Shown: positions 25,637 through 32,905 of the stretch, piece by piece | Layout: each line of letters opens with the position of its first letter | Numbering within the stretch: the first letter of the stretch is position 1 | DNA from: Actinomycetota bacterium | GTDB taxonomy: Bacteria > Actinomycetota > CADDZG01 > JAHWKV01 > JAOPZY01 | NCBI GenBank assembly: GCA_025963875.1 | Contig: JAOPZY010000086.1 | Span: 1 to 40,039, forward strand | Direction: 5' to 3' | DNA length: 40,039 nucleotides | Notes under the pieces: generated by a model | Seen by the model: only the letters and a program-made list of their open reading frames with translations | What the model was told of the DNA's origin: nothing | Databases searched by the model: none | Position numbers and translations under genes: made by a program

Positions 25637-26557
25637 ATGAAAGCCGTCCAAGACGCATCTGTTCTCGTTGGCAGGGCCGAGGCTCCCGCTCCGATCGAGC
25701 GTATCCGCCGTCTCTGGACCTACCGCGGCCTGCTGCTCAACCTCATCAAGCGCGACCTGCGCATCCGGTACAAGGAGTCGGCCCTCGGGTTCCTCTGGTC
25801 GATGCTGAACCCCGCCACGTACCTGGCCATCTTCTACGTGGTCTTCGTCATCCTGCTCCCCGCGGGCATCCCGCACTTCCCGGTGTTCATCCTGTCGGGC
25901 CTGCTGCCGTGGACCCTTTTCCAGAACTCGATGATGGCCGCCACGACCTCGGTCGTGGGCGGCGCCCCGCTGCTGAAGCGGGTCGCCTTCCCGCGCGAGG
26001 TGCTGCCGCTGGCCGCCGTCGGCGCCAACATCTTCCACTTCTTCCTGCAGATGCTGGTGCTGCTCGGCTTCATGCTCATCTTCCGCTACAACTTCGCCAG
26101 CAAGTACCTCGTGCTGGTCATCCCGGCCCTCATCGTCGAGGTGCTGATCCTGGCGGGCTTCTCGCTGATCCTCTCGTCCGTCACCGTGTACCTGCGGGAC
26201 ATGGCGCACTTCATCGAGCTGGCTACGCTGTTCTGGTTCTGGATGACCCCGATCGTCTATGCCCCCTGGCAGGTCTACGACAAGCTCACCCGGCACCACA
26301 TCCCCTACGCCCTCACGCTGCTCAACCCCATGTCGGCCATCGTGCTGTCCTTCCAGCGGGCCTTCTACAACGCCGTCACTCCGCCCTACCGCAACCCGGC
26401 GACCCACCAGGTCGCCCCGCAGCACGTCCTCATCAACTTCCCCCTCCACTGGTACTTCGAGGCCCTGGGGATCCTTACCGTCTTCGCCATCGCGCTGATC
26501 TGGGTCGGCTTCCGGGTCTTCGGCAGGGGCGAAGGCAACTTCGCGGAGGAGCTCTAG
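25637..26557 (+). CDS. Polysaccharide ABC exporter permease (Wzm/TagG type)
   Basis: 306 residues with six predicted transmembrane helices and an N-terminal amphipathic region (LLLNLIKRDLRIRYKESALGFLWSMLNP), the typical gate-helix and re-entry segment of ABC-2 polysaccharide exporters. FILSGLLPWTLFQNSMMAATTSVVGGAPLLKRVAFPREVLPL and LRDMAHFIELATLFWFWMTPIVY match the family. It forms the channel that moves a completed, lipid-linked polysaccharide across the membrane. It shares one nucleotide with the ATPase start (TAGTG at 26555-26559), so the two are coupled. Because the exporter is beside many glycosyltransferases, it likely exports their product. Confidence 0.94.
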   Translation: MKAVQDASVLVGRAEAPAPIERIRRLWTYRGLLLNLIKRDLRIRYKESALGFLWSMLNPATYLAIFYVVFVILLPAGIPHFPVFILSGLLPWTLFQNSMMAATTSVVGGAPLLKRVAFPREVLPLAAVGANIFHFFLQMLVLLGFMLIFRYNFASKYLVLVIPALIVEVLILAGFSLILSSVTVYLRDMAHFIELATLFWFWMTPIVYAPWQVYDKLTRHHIPYALTLLNPMSAIVLSFQRAFYNAVTPPYRNPATHQVAPQHVLINFPLHWYFEALGILTVFAIALIWVGFRVFGRGEGNFAEEL

Positions 26558-27759
26558 TGGCCAGCGCGATCGAGGTCCGCAACGTCTCGAAGCACTTCAA
26601 GCTCTACCACGAGCAGTACCACACGCTGAAGGAGCGGATGATCTTCCTCCGCCGGGCGAAGCGCTTCGAGGAGTTCCACGCCCTCGACGACGTGAGCTTC
26701 GAGGTCGAGCAGGGGACGACCTTCGGCCTCATCGGGGCCAACGGGTCGGGCAAGTCCACCATCCTCAAGCTCATGGCGGGGATCCTGCGGCCCTCGTCGG
26801 GGGAGGTGATCGTCAAGGGCCGCATCGGCGCCCTGCTCGAGGTCGGTGCCGGCTTCCACCCCGACCTGACCGGGCGCCAGAACGTCTACCTCAACGGGTC
26901 GATCCTGGGATTCTCCACAAAGGAGATCAACCGCAAGTTCGACGACATCGTGTCCTTCGCCGGCATCGAAAACTTCATCGACAACCCGGTCCGGAACTAC
27001 TCCTCGGGCATGTACATCCGGCTCGGCTTCGCCGTGGCCGTCCACATGGACCCCGACATCCTGCTCATCGACGAGGTCATCGCCGTCGGCGACGAGGCGT
27101 TCCAGGCCAAGTGCATGGAGCGCATCCGCAAGTTCCAGGACGACGGCAAGACCATCCTCATCGTGACCCACGCCGTCGACGGCATCCGGGATCTCTGCTC
27201 CCAGGCGGCGCTGCTCTCCAACGGCCACCTCGCCGCCTACGGCAACCCCTCCGAAGTGATCCGCCAGTACCGCAACAAGGTCTCGCGGACGCCCGAGGGC
27301 GAGAAGATCGACCACCTCACCGCGGTCGACATCGAGAAGGTCACGCTGACCGACCGGGCCGGCAACGACCGGCCTTTCTTCCGGGCCGGCGAAGGGATGA
27401 CGGTGTGGACGGAGATGGTCACGAACGTACCCGTCGAGGACCCGGTGTTCAGCGTCAACATCTTCGACGCCGCCGGGCAGCACATCTTCGGCACCAACAC
27501 GAACCTGCGCTACATGGAGACCACGCTCCACCGTGGGCCCGCCCGCCTGCGCATCGACTTCGACATGCTGCCGATGCAGGAAGGCACCTTCACGCTCGCG
27601 GTGGGGATCCACTCCCGGGACGGCAAGACCGTCTACGCCGCCACCGACGGCAACACCTCCTTCGAGATGCGCAGCGACAACACGGAGCCGGGCCGCCTGA
27701 TGCTGCCCTGCACGTTCTCCATGGACAACCTCCCCGCAGTCAAGCGGGCCACCGGCTGA
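26557..27759 (+). CDS. Polysaccharide ABC exporter ATPase with C-terminal glycan-binding domain (Wzt type)
   Basis: 400 residues from GTG 26557. Residues 1-245 are the nucleotide-binding domain: Walker A GANGSGKST, Q-loop region GAGFHPDLTGRQNV (typical of Wzt/TagH), signature YSSGMYIRLGFAVAVHMDP, Walker B ILLIDEVIAVGDEAF and the switch histidine in IVTHAVDG. Residues about 265-400 form an extra domain (VDIEKVTLTDRAGNDRP, PVFSVNIFDAAGQHIFGTNT, LRIDFDMLPMQEGTFTLAVGIHSRDG), as in Wzt proteins that read the methylated or otherwise modified chain end before export. Chain-terminating methyltransferases are therefore of interest, and three or more lie in the window. The stop region overlaps the next gene as CTGA. 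Confidence 0.95.
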   Translation: MASAIEVRNVSKHFKLYHEQYHTLKERMIFLRRAKRFEEFHALDDVSFEVEQGTTFGLIGANGSGKSTILKLMAGILRPSSGEVIVKGRIGALLEVGAGFHPDLTGRQNVYLNGSILGFSTKEINRKFDDIVSFAGIENFIDNPVRNYSSGMYIRLGFAVAVHMDPDILLIDEVIAVGDEAFQAKCMERIRKFQDDGKTILIVTHAVDGIRDLCSQAALLSNGHLAAYGNPSEVIRQYRNKVSRTPEGEKIDHLTAVDIEKVTLTDRAGNDRPFFRAGEGMTVWTEMVTNVPVEDPVFSVNIFDAAGQHIFGTNTNLRYMETTLHRGPARLRIDFDMLPMQEGTFTLAVGIHSRDGKTVYAATDGNTSFEMRSDNTEPGRLMLPCTFSMDNLPAVKRATG

Positions 27760-29357
27760 ACCTGTTCCCCGCACGGACGCGGCCGGAGGAACCGGTCGCC
27801 GAGTCCACCGCCAGGCCGGAGGGCCGCTCCGCGAGATCCAGGCAGGGATCCAGGGGGGCGGTCCTCGAGCTCGTCGCCCTCGGCGCGCTGGCCGCCTTCG
27901 GCCTCGCCGCACGGATCTGGGTCCTGGTGCATCCCCTCGGCGTGCTCGACTCGGACGAGGGGGGAATGGGCCTCGTCGCCCTGCGCCTGCTGCACACCCA
28001 CCACCTCCCGACCTTCTTCTGGGGTCTGAACTACGGCGCTCCCCACGAGTCGGTGCTGGCTGCGCTCCTCTTCGCCGTCATCCGGCCCTCTCCGCTGGTG
28101 CTGAAGTCGGTCCCGATCGTGCTGTCGGGGGTCACGGCAGTCCTCACCTGGCGGATCGGGAGGATCCTGGTCGGGGAACGGGCCGGGCGCTGGGCCGGCG
28201 TCTTCTTCTGGGCGGCGCCCGCCGCCTTCGTGTGGTGGGCCACCAAAATAGCCCTCTACTGGGGGTCGCTCACTCTTGCCCTCGTGGTCCTGCTCCTCCT
28301 GTGCCGGCTCGGCCAGCGCGCCCGGGACGACGCCTGGTACCCGCCGTGGCGGGAGGCCGGCGAAGCCGCCCTGCTCGGCTTGGCGACCGGCCTGGCCTTC
28401 TGGGCCAACCCCCAGACCCTCTACATCATGGTGCCGGCGTACCTCTGGTACGCGCCGAGGCTCCTCCGCCGCTGGCGGGAGCTTCCCGTGATCGGGGCGA
28501 CGGCGCTCCTGGGGGCGGCTCCCTGGATCCGCTACAACCTCATCCATCACTGGGTCTCGTTCCAGTTCGCCCCCCAGCCCGCCGTCGCCGGCGGGTACGC
28601 CGGCCGCGTCCGCCAGTTCTTCCAGATCGCCCTGCCGATGGCGCTCGGACTCAAGGTGCCCTACACGCGGGCGTGGGTGTTCGGCGCCCTGGGCTTGGCG
28701 GTCTTCGTCGTGGCGCTGGCGCTCTTCGTGGTCGGGGCCTTCCGCCTGCCCGCCCCGGCACGGCTCCTCGTCTTCCTGGCAGCCGTCTACCCCTTCCTGT
28801 TCGCCTACTCGCCCTACTCCTGGTACGTGGACCACCCCCGCTACCTTGTCTTCCTGGCCCCCACCGTCGCCATCCTGCTGGGCGCCCTGCTGGCCCGCCG
28901 GCTTGCCTTCTGGGCGGTTGCCGGTGGTGCTGCCCTCGTCGCCCTCAGCGTCTTCGGGCTCGCAGTGATGAACTCGACCGGCAAGACCGCGCCGTACGGG
29001 CCGGACGTGCCGGTCCCCGCCGATCTCGCCCCCCTCGACCAGCTGCTCACCCGGTACAACGTGCACTACGCCTTCGCCGATTACTGGCTCGCCTACCGGA
29101 CGACCTTCGAGACCCGCGAGAAGACACTCGTCTCGCCGACGTACGTCGTCCGTGACCCGGTCATCGACACCCGGGTACGGGCCGCTCCCGTACCCGACTA
29201 CATCTTCATCGCGACCTCCAGGAGCTTGGAGACCTTCCAGACCCTGTGCAGCAACCGGGGGGTGCAGCTGGCGGTGCATCGCAACGGCCCGTTCGCCGTC
29301 GTGATCCCCGAGCAGCGGGTCTTGCCCGAGGACGTCCGTCCCGCATGGCAACCCTGA
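27756..29357 (+). CDS. GT-C (GT39/PMT-like) membrane glycosyltransferase with a probable CTG start
   Basis: About 533 residues. TM1 (VLELVALGALAAFGLAARIWVLV) is followed by GVLDSDEGGMGLVALRLLHT, the acidic DSDE motif of GT-C enzymes in the first external loop. About nine further hydrophobic helices and a soluble C-terminal domain (LDQLLTRYNVHYAFADYWLAY) follow. It likely uses a polyprenyl-phosphate sugar. There is no in-frame ATG, GTG or TTG between the Wzt stop and TM1. CTG 27756 overlaps the Wzt stop as CTGA; the next usable codon is GTG in WVLVHPLGV, which would remove most of TM1. The open frame upstream to 27111 lies inside wzt and is a shadow. The start is uncertain; the protein is clear. 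Confidence 0.87.
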   Translation: MNLFPARTRPEEPVAESTARPEGRSARSRQGSRGAVLELVALGALAAFGLAARIWVLVHPLGVLDSDEGGMGLVALRLLHTHHLPTFFWGLNYGAPHESVLAALLFAVIRPSPLVLKSVPIVLSGVTAVLTWRIGRILVGERAGRWAGVFFWAAPAAFVWWATKIALYWGSLTLALVVLLLLCRLGQRARDDAWYPPWREAGEAALLGLATGLAFWANPQTLYIMVPAYLWYAPRLLRRWRELPVIGATALLGAAPWIRYNLIHHWVSFQFAPQPAVAGGYAGRVRQFFQIALPMALGLKVPYTRAWVFGALGLAVFVVALALFVVGAFRLPAPARLLVFLAAVYPFLFAYSPYSWYVDHPRYLVFLAPTVAILLGALLARRLAFWAVAGGAALVALSVFGLAVMNSTGKTAPYGPDVPVPADLAPLDQLLTRYNVHYAFADYWLAYRTTFETREKTLVSPTYVVRDPVIDTRVRAAPVPDYIFIATSRSLETFQTLCSNRGVQLAVHRNGPFAVVIPEQRVLPEDVRPAWQP

Positions 29358-29370
29358 TCCCGTCCAGCAC

Positions 29371-30279
29371 TTGAGGGTGTCTTGGAAACGCCAGTACGTC
29401 AAGCTCTGCGACGTCGCCGACTTCGGTGACCCGCAGCTCTGCGCCGCGGTCGGCGAGATCGAGGGGAGGCCCGCGCCCAGAGCCCTCTCGGAGCGCAAGC
29501 AATGGGAGCGGGGCATGCTCGCCCTCGCCCTGGCCGAGCGCGGCAGCTTGCACGACGAGGCAGCGGTCCTCGCCATCGGCGCCGGCACCGAGCCGGTGCT
29601 CTTCTGGCTCGCCAACCGGGTGGGAATGGTCACCGCCACCGACATCTACGGGGAGGGCAAGTTCGCCGCGGTCGAGGCGGCGGAATCGATGCTGCGAAAC
29701 CCCGCTGCCTTTTCGCCGGTCGACTACCGCAAGGATCGACTCGTTGTGCGGCATATGGACGCCCGGTGTCTGGAATTTCCGACCGGCAGCTTCGACGCGG
29801 TGTACTCGCTCTCGTCCATCGAGCACTTCGGCTCACCGCAGGACATTGCCGGCGCGGCCGCGGAAATGGGAAGGGTTCTCAAGCCAGGCGGCATCGCGGT
29901 GGTGGTCACCGAATGCCTCGTGCATCTCGACCCGCTGGACCGGGCACCCGTCGAGTTCGCGCTGCCACTTGGAACGCTCGGACGGAGGCGCAGGACGGCG
30001 ACGCTTCGCCGCCGGGTGGCGCTTGGTGAAGCCTTCACTCCACGGGAGATGGAAAGCCTGATCGTCAGGCCGTCAGGGTTGCAGCTGGCTCAGCGCCTGG
30101 ACGTGAGCCTGTCCCCCCAGTCGTGGGACAACCTGACCACGGTGCATCCAAGTGGCCGGCTGGAGGCAGCAACGGGGCGGTTGGATCCCCATGTGCTCCT
30201 GAAGATCCACCGCTCCGTCTTTACCTCGGCGTGCCTGGTCCTGCACAAGCTTCCGGCTCCTGCGCCCGGACCCGCCTAA
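29371..30279 (+). CDS. Class I SAM-dependent methyltransferase
   Basis: 302 residues starting at TTG 29371, or 300 from GTG 29377; 13 nt after the GT-C stop. Motif I is AVLAIGAGTEPVLFWLANRV followed by VTATDIYGEG. HMDARCLEFPTGSFDAVYSLSSIEHFGSPQDIAGAAAEMGRVLKPGGIAVVVTE is the canonical methyltransf_11 pattern. An N-terminal extension of about 60 residues (WKRQYVKLCDVADFGDP) precedes the fold. It ends the exporter operon, so it may methylate the exported glycan, for example as a chain terminator recognised by the Wzt C-terminal domain. That link is inferred from position. The stop interleaves with that of the convergent zinc protein (CTAA, 30276-30279). Confidence 0.9.
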   Translation: MRVSWKRQYVKLCDVADFGDPQLCAAVGEIEGRPAPRALSERKQWERGMLALALAERGSLHDEAAVLAIGAGTEPVLFWLANRVGMVTATDIYGEGKFAAVEAAESMLRNPAAFSPVDYRKDRLVVRHMDARCLEFPTGSFDAVYSLSSIEHFGSPQDIAGAAAEMGRVLKPGGIAVVVTECLVHLDPLDRAPVEFALPLGTLGRRRRTATLRRRVALGEAFTPREMESLIVRPSGLQLAQRLDVSLSPQSWDNLTTVHPSGRLEAATGRLDPHVLLKIHRSVFTSACLVLHKLPAPAPGPA

Positions 30280-30554
30280 GCCTTGCGGCGACGTCCCCGC
30301 GTCTTGGGCGCCTCGACTGCCGGCGCTTCCGCCTCGCCATTGGTGCTGGGCGCACGACGCCGGGTCCGCGCCGCGCTCGGCGCGTTCTTGGTCAGCGCTG
30401 CGGCGCATGCGGGATGAAGAGTGAGGACAACCTCGCGTCCCAGACCCCTGGCCCCCTGCTTCCGAAGTGCCAGCTTGCCAATGAGGATATTGCTGTCCGT
30501 AATCGGCTTCCCGCAGTAATCGCAGACGTACTCTTCCCTGACGATGACTCCCAC
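30276..30554 (-). CDS. Small zinc-finger-like protein with basic tail
   Basis: 92 residues. GTG 30554 is chosen because GGGAGGGG lies about 5 nt upstream. The N-terminal half has CDYCGKPI and HPACAAAL, giving a Cys-x2-Cys...His-x2-Cys set spaced about 35 residues apart, enough for one zinc site. The C-terminal 35 residues are low-complexity and basic (RTRRRAPSTNGEAEAPAVEA, RGRRRKA), like a nucleic-acid-binding tail. I do not recognise the family; related short proteins occur in actinomycetes. Function could be DNA or RNA binding. Its stop (TAG) interleaves with the TAA of the methyltransferase in CTAA. Confidence 0.65.
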   Translation of the reverse strand: MGVIVREEYVCDYCGKPITDSNILIGKLALRKQGARGLGREVVLTLHPACAAALTKNAPSAARTRRRAPSTNGEAEAPAVEAPKTRGRRRKA

Positions 30555-30762
30555 AGATCCCCTCCCGAAATAGAATGTGCTTGTCGCGCTCGGCATTCTA
30601 TCTCCGAGACCAGGAGCCCATGCGAATTTGCCCGCGTAGTTTGCCTCCGCTCAGTCATCTCACGAATGCCCCTTGCACACGACTGGACCGAAGCGCAACT
30701 TGGCAGTAGGTTCGTCTGGCAGGCACAGGGGTGCGACGCTGAACTTGTTACCTGCTCAACTA
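30555..30762. promoter_or_regulatory. Upstream region with an 8-bp dyad carrying opposite -10 elements
   Basis: ATAGAATG (30570-30577) and CATTCTAT (30594-30601) form an 8-bp inverted repeat with a 16-nt spacer. Each arm holds TAGAAT, one per strand. The minus-strand copy would start transcription near 30588 and give a 34-nt leader with a Shine-Dalgarno for the zinc protein. The arrangement also fits a repressor site. From 30602 to 30762 no gene or clear signal is seen. Confidence 0.4.
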
Positions 30763-30791
30763 TTGACAACCTTACTATCGCGGCGTAGGCT
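30763..30791 (+). promoter_or_regulatory. Strong sigma-70-type promoter of the YceI gene
   Basis: TTGACA (30763-30768), a 17-nt spacer and TAGGCT (30786-30791) match the vegetative consensus well. Transcription should start near 30798. An AAGGAGGAAC Shine-Dalgarno (about 30826-30835) precedes ATG 30841. This is the best -35/-10 pair in the window. Confidence 0.8.
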
Positions 30792-30840
30792 CGGCAGGAT
30801 GGACAACCTCGAAGACACCGACAGCGAAGGAGGAACCCAG

Positions 30841-31419
30841 ATGAGCGCCACGGAAGAATCGGTTCGCAACCTGGACGGCGTGCAGCTCCCCGAACCAGGG
30901 ACATGGGAGATCGACGTAGCCCACAGCCAGGTGAGCTTTGTGGTCCGGCACCTGATGGTCAGCAAGGTCCGCGGCAGGTTCGGCAAGTTCTCGGGCACCA
31001 TCGTGGTAGCGGAGAACCATCAGGACTCCAAGGTGGAGGCGACGATCGACGCCGCCAGCATCGACACGGGCGAGCCGAACCGCGACACCCACATCCGGTC
31101 GGCGGATTTCCTGGACGTCGAGAACTACCCCGTGATCACGTTCACCGCCCTCGGTCCGATTCACAAGTCCGGCACCGAGTTCACGCTGTCCGGGGATCTG
31201 ACCATCCGCGGCGTCACCAAGCCGGTCACGCTTGAGGCCGAGTACCTCGGCGTCGTGACGGTCCCGCAGATGGGTACCCGCATGGGCCTTTCGGCCACCG
31301 GCGAGATCAACAAGGACGACTTTGGCGTGCTCTACAACGCAGCCCTCGAGAGCGGTGGGTTCGTGCTCGGCAAGAAGATCCGCCTCGAGCTCGAGGTCGA
31401 GGCCGTCAAGAAGGCCTAA
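30841..31419 (+). CDS. YceI-family lipid-binding protein
   Basis: 192 residues. TWEIDVAHSQVSFVVRHLMVSKVRGRFGKFSGTIVVAE starts the lipocalin-like barrel, then DAASIDTGEPNRDTHIRSADFLDVENYPVITFTA, FTLSGDLTIRGVTKPVTLEAEY and GLSATGEINKDDFGV, all diagnostic of YceI. The family binds polyisoprenoids or other amphiphiles. Many members are secreted, but this one has no signal peptide, so it is probably cytoplasmic. ATG 30841 is set by the Shine-Dalgarno; ATG 30799 at the transcription start would add 14 residues. The gene is on its own strong promoter. Its stop interleaves with the convergent GT4 stop as CTAA (31416-31419). Confidence 0.93.
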   Translation: MSATEESVRNLDGVQLPEPGTWEIDVAHSQVSFVVRHLMVSKVRGRFGKFSGTIVVAENHQDSKVEATIDAASIDTGEPNRDTHIRSADFLDVENYPVITFTALGPIHKSGTEFTLSGDLTIRGVTKPVTLEAEYLGVVTVPQMGTRMGLSATGEINKDDFGVLYNAALESGGFVLGKKIRLELEVEAVKKA

Positions 31420-32642
31420 CGACTTGACAGCCGCACGGCTGGGGCCGGGGCGCCGATCCGCTCGAGGAACACCTCGTAGCGGGCGATGATCCGGTCCCAG
31501 TCGTAGCGCCGTTCCACGTAGCGCCGGCCCGCCCTGCCCATCGCTCCCGCGAAGCCAGGATCGGACCGCACCAGGTCGAGCGCTGCCTCGAACTCAGCGA
31601 AGCCGCGGTACGGGATGCCGCCGCCGCTGCGCCGGGCGTGGCCGTCGAGGACGTGGCAGCGGCCCTGGACGAGGGCCGGTTTCGCCAGCGCCCACGCCTC
31701 GACGAGCACCAGCGAGAAGCTCTCGAAATAGGAGGGCTGGACGAGGGCCAGCGATCCCACCATCGCCGCCCGTTTCATGGCCTCCGGCACGAAGCCGGTG
31801 ATGAAGATGTCGGGGTGCGGCGGCATCGGCTCGACGGGATCGCCGACCACGACCAGCGCGAGGTCCGAGGGGTTGCGCCGCTTGTAGGCGCTGAAGAAGT
31901 CGAACAGCTCCACCGAGCCCTTGCCCGGGTCCACCCGCCCCACGTAGACGAGGTAGGGCCGTGCGCCCAGGCCCGGCAGGCCGGCGCGGAATGCCGCGGT
32001 CTGGTCCGCGGAAGCGGCGACGTCGAGCTCGACGCCGAGCCCGGTCACCGTCGAGGGCAGCCGCACGTGGAACCGGTTCGCCACGAGCTCCGCCTCCTCC
32101 TCGGTCAGGAAGGCCAGCGCTTTCGGGAGCCGGTAGGTGATGTCGAAGAGCGAGAGGTACAGCGGCGGCTCGTCGTGGGCGGTCGGGTGCAGGACGGTGG
32201 GCACGAGTCCGGCGGCGGCCGGCAGTCCGGCGGAGGCCGTGTAGTACAGGTACGTGAAGAAGACGATGCGGTCGAAAGAGGTGGCGTGCTCCCGCAGCCA
32301 CGGTGCGAGGCCCGGCATGTTCGGTCCCTGCACGCGCATCCAGTCCCGTTGCATGAACGGGGGCACGCGGTGCCGGCCGAACGGAACCCGGGCGTGCATC
32401 GGGCCGAAGATGCGGTCCGAGCGGGGCTCGGAGACCGGGAGCCGGTGGACGAGGACGCCGTCCAGCTCTTCGGTGCCGGGAGGGTAGGCGTTGGCCCAGT
32501 CGACGTAGCTGACGGCGCAGCTCGTGAGCACCTCGGTGGCGTGGCCCCGGGCGGCCAGGCGCGTGGCGAACTCCCTGGCAGCGAGCTCGGCGCCGCCGGG
32601 CACGAGGGCGCCATACCGCTGCACCACGAACAGGATCCGCAT
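31416..32642 (-). CDS. GT4-family glycosyltransferase
   Basis: 408 residues. The first domain begins MRILFVVQRYGALVPGGAELAAREFATRLAARGHATEVLTS, the glycine-rich donor loop of GT4. YLVYVGRVDPGKGSVELFDFF opens the second domain, and SYFESFSLVLVEAWALAKPAL holds E-x7-E. RSGGGIPYRGFAEFEAALDLVRSDPGFAGAMGRAGRRYVERRYDW is the usual end. It resembles the enzyme at 5586-6785 and may act on the same or a parallel glycan. ATG 32642 has no clear Shine-Dalgarno. The upstream gap to 32905 holds two hairpins, so it is probably a separate transcript from the methyltransferase upstream, but its promoter was not identified. Confidence 0.92.
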   Translation of the reverse strand: MRILFVVQRYGALVPGGAELAAREFATRLAARGHATEVLTSCAVSYVDWANAYPPGTEELDGVLVHRLPVSEPRSDRIFGPMHARVPFGRHRVPPFMQRDWMRVQGPNMPGLAPWLREHATSFDRIVFFTYLYYTASAGLPAAAGLVPTVLHPTAHDEPPLYLSLFDITYRLPKALAFLTEEEAELVANRFHVRLPSTVTGLGVELDVAASADQTAAFRAGLPGLGARPYLVYVGRVDPGKGSVELFDFFSAYKRRNPSDLALVVVGDPVEPMPPHPDIFITGFVPEAMKRAAMVGSLALVQPSYFESFSLVLVEAWALAKPALVQGRCHVLDGHARRSGGGIPYRGFAEFEAALDLVRSDPGFAGAMGRAGRRYVERRYDWDRIIARYEVFLERIGAPAPAVRLSSR

Positions 32643-32664
32643 CTACGGGGCCGCCGTTGAGAGT

Positions 32665-32733
32665 GGGCGCCACCAGAAGTTAGTAGCTTTTCCCGCGTAT
32701 CCGCGGGATTTCCTTCTCACCTCGAAAGCGCCC
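32665..32733. repeat. Second copy of the dispersed palindrome found at 332-381
   Basis: The 37-nt core (about 32688-32724) matches the 3' part of 332-381 at 32 of 37 positions. TCCCGCG (32691-32697) pairs with CGCGGGA (32702-32708) around TATC, with CACCTCG downstream. The left CGAGGTG arm is not conserved here. Instead AGAAG/CTTCT and GGGCGC (32665-32670)/GCGCCC (32728-32733) can close outer stems. It lies upstream of the GT4 gene start. Confidence 0.6.
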
Positions 32734-32787
32734 GCCGCCTTTGGTATCGTCGCCACGCAGAGTGGGTGCCATGTGGCCCTCGGAGGA

Positions 32788-32863
32788 CCCCCGCCAGATT
32801 CTTTGCTTGTCCTACCGCGTATGGCGCGGTCAGAGAAGCAAAGAATATTCAGGGCGTCGGGGG
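32788..32863 (-). terminator. Nested hairpin after the methyltransferase gene
   Basis: The outer stem is ATTCTTTGCTT (32798-32808) with AAGCAAAGAAT (32836-32846), 11 perfect pairs. The internal loops are GTCCT and CAGAG (5 + 5). The inner stem is ACCGCG (32814-32819) with CGCGGT (32825-32830) around TATGG. A further CCCCCG (32788-32793)/CGGGGG (32858-32863) can close the base. It starts about 43 nt past the stop at 32906 on the minus strand. Confidence 0.7.
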
Positions 32864-32905
32864 AATTCGACAAAGCGGTCTCGACGGACAACGCCTGGTT
32901 GGGCC

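Noticed and set aside
23313-25640. 775-residue plus-strand frame opposite hypF
   Set aside because: HypF is unmistakable on the minus strand; the opposite product is Arg/Gly/Val-rich noise.
27633-29645. 670-residue minus-strand frame across the GT-C gene
   Set aside because: It spans the end of wzt, a polytopic membrane gene and part of a methyltransferase, all well supported on the plus strand.
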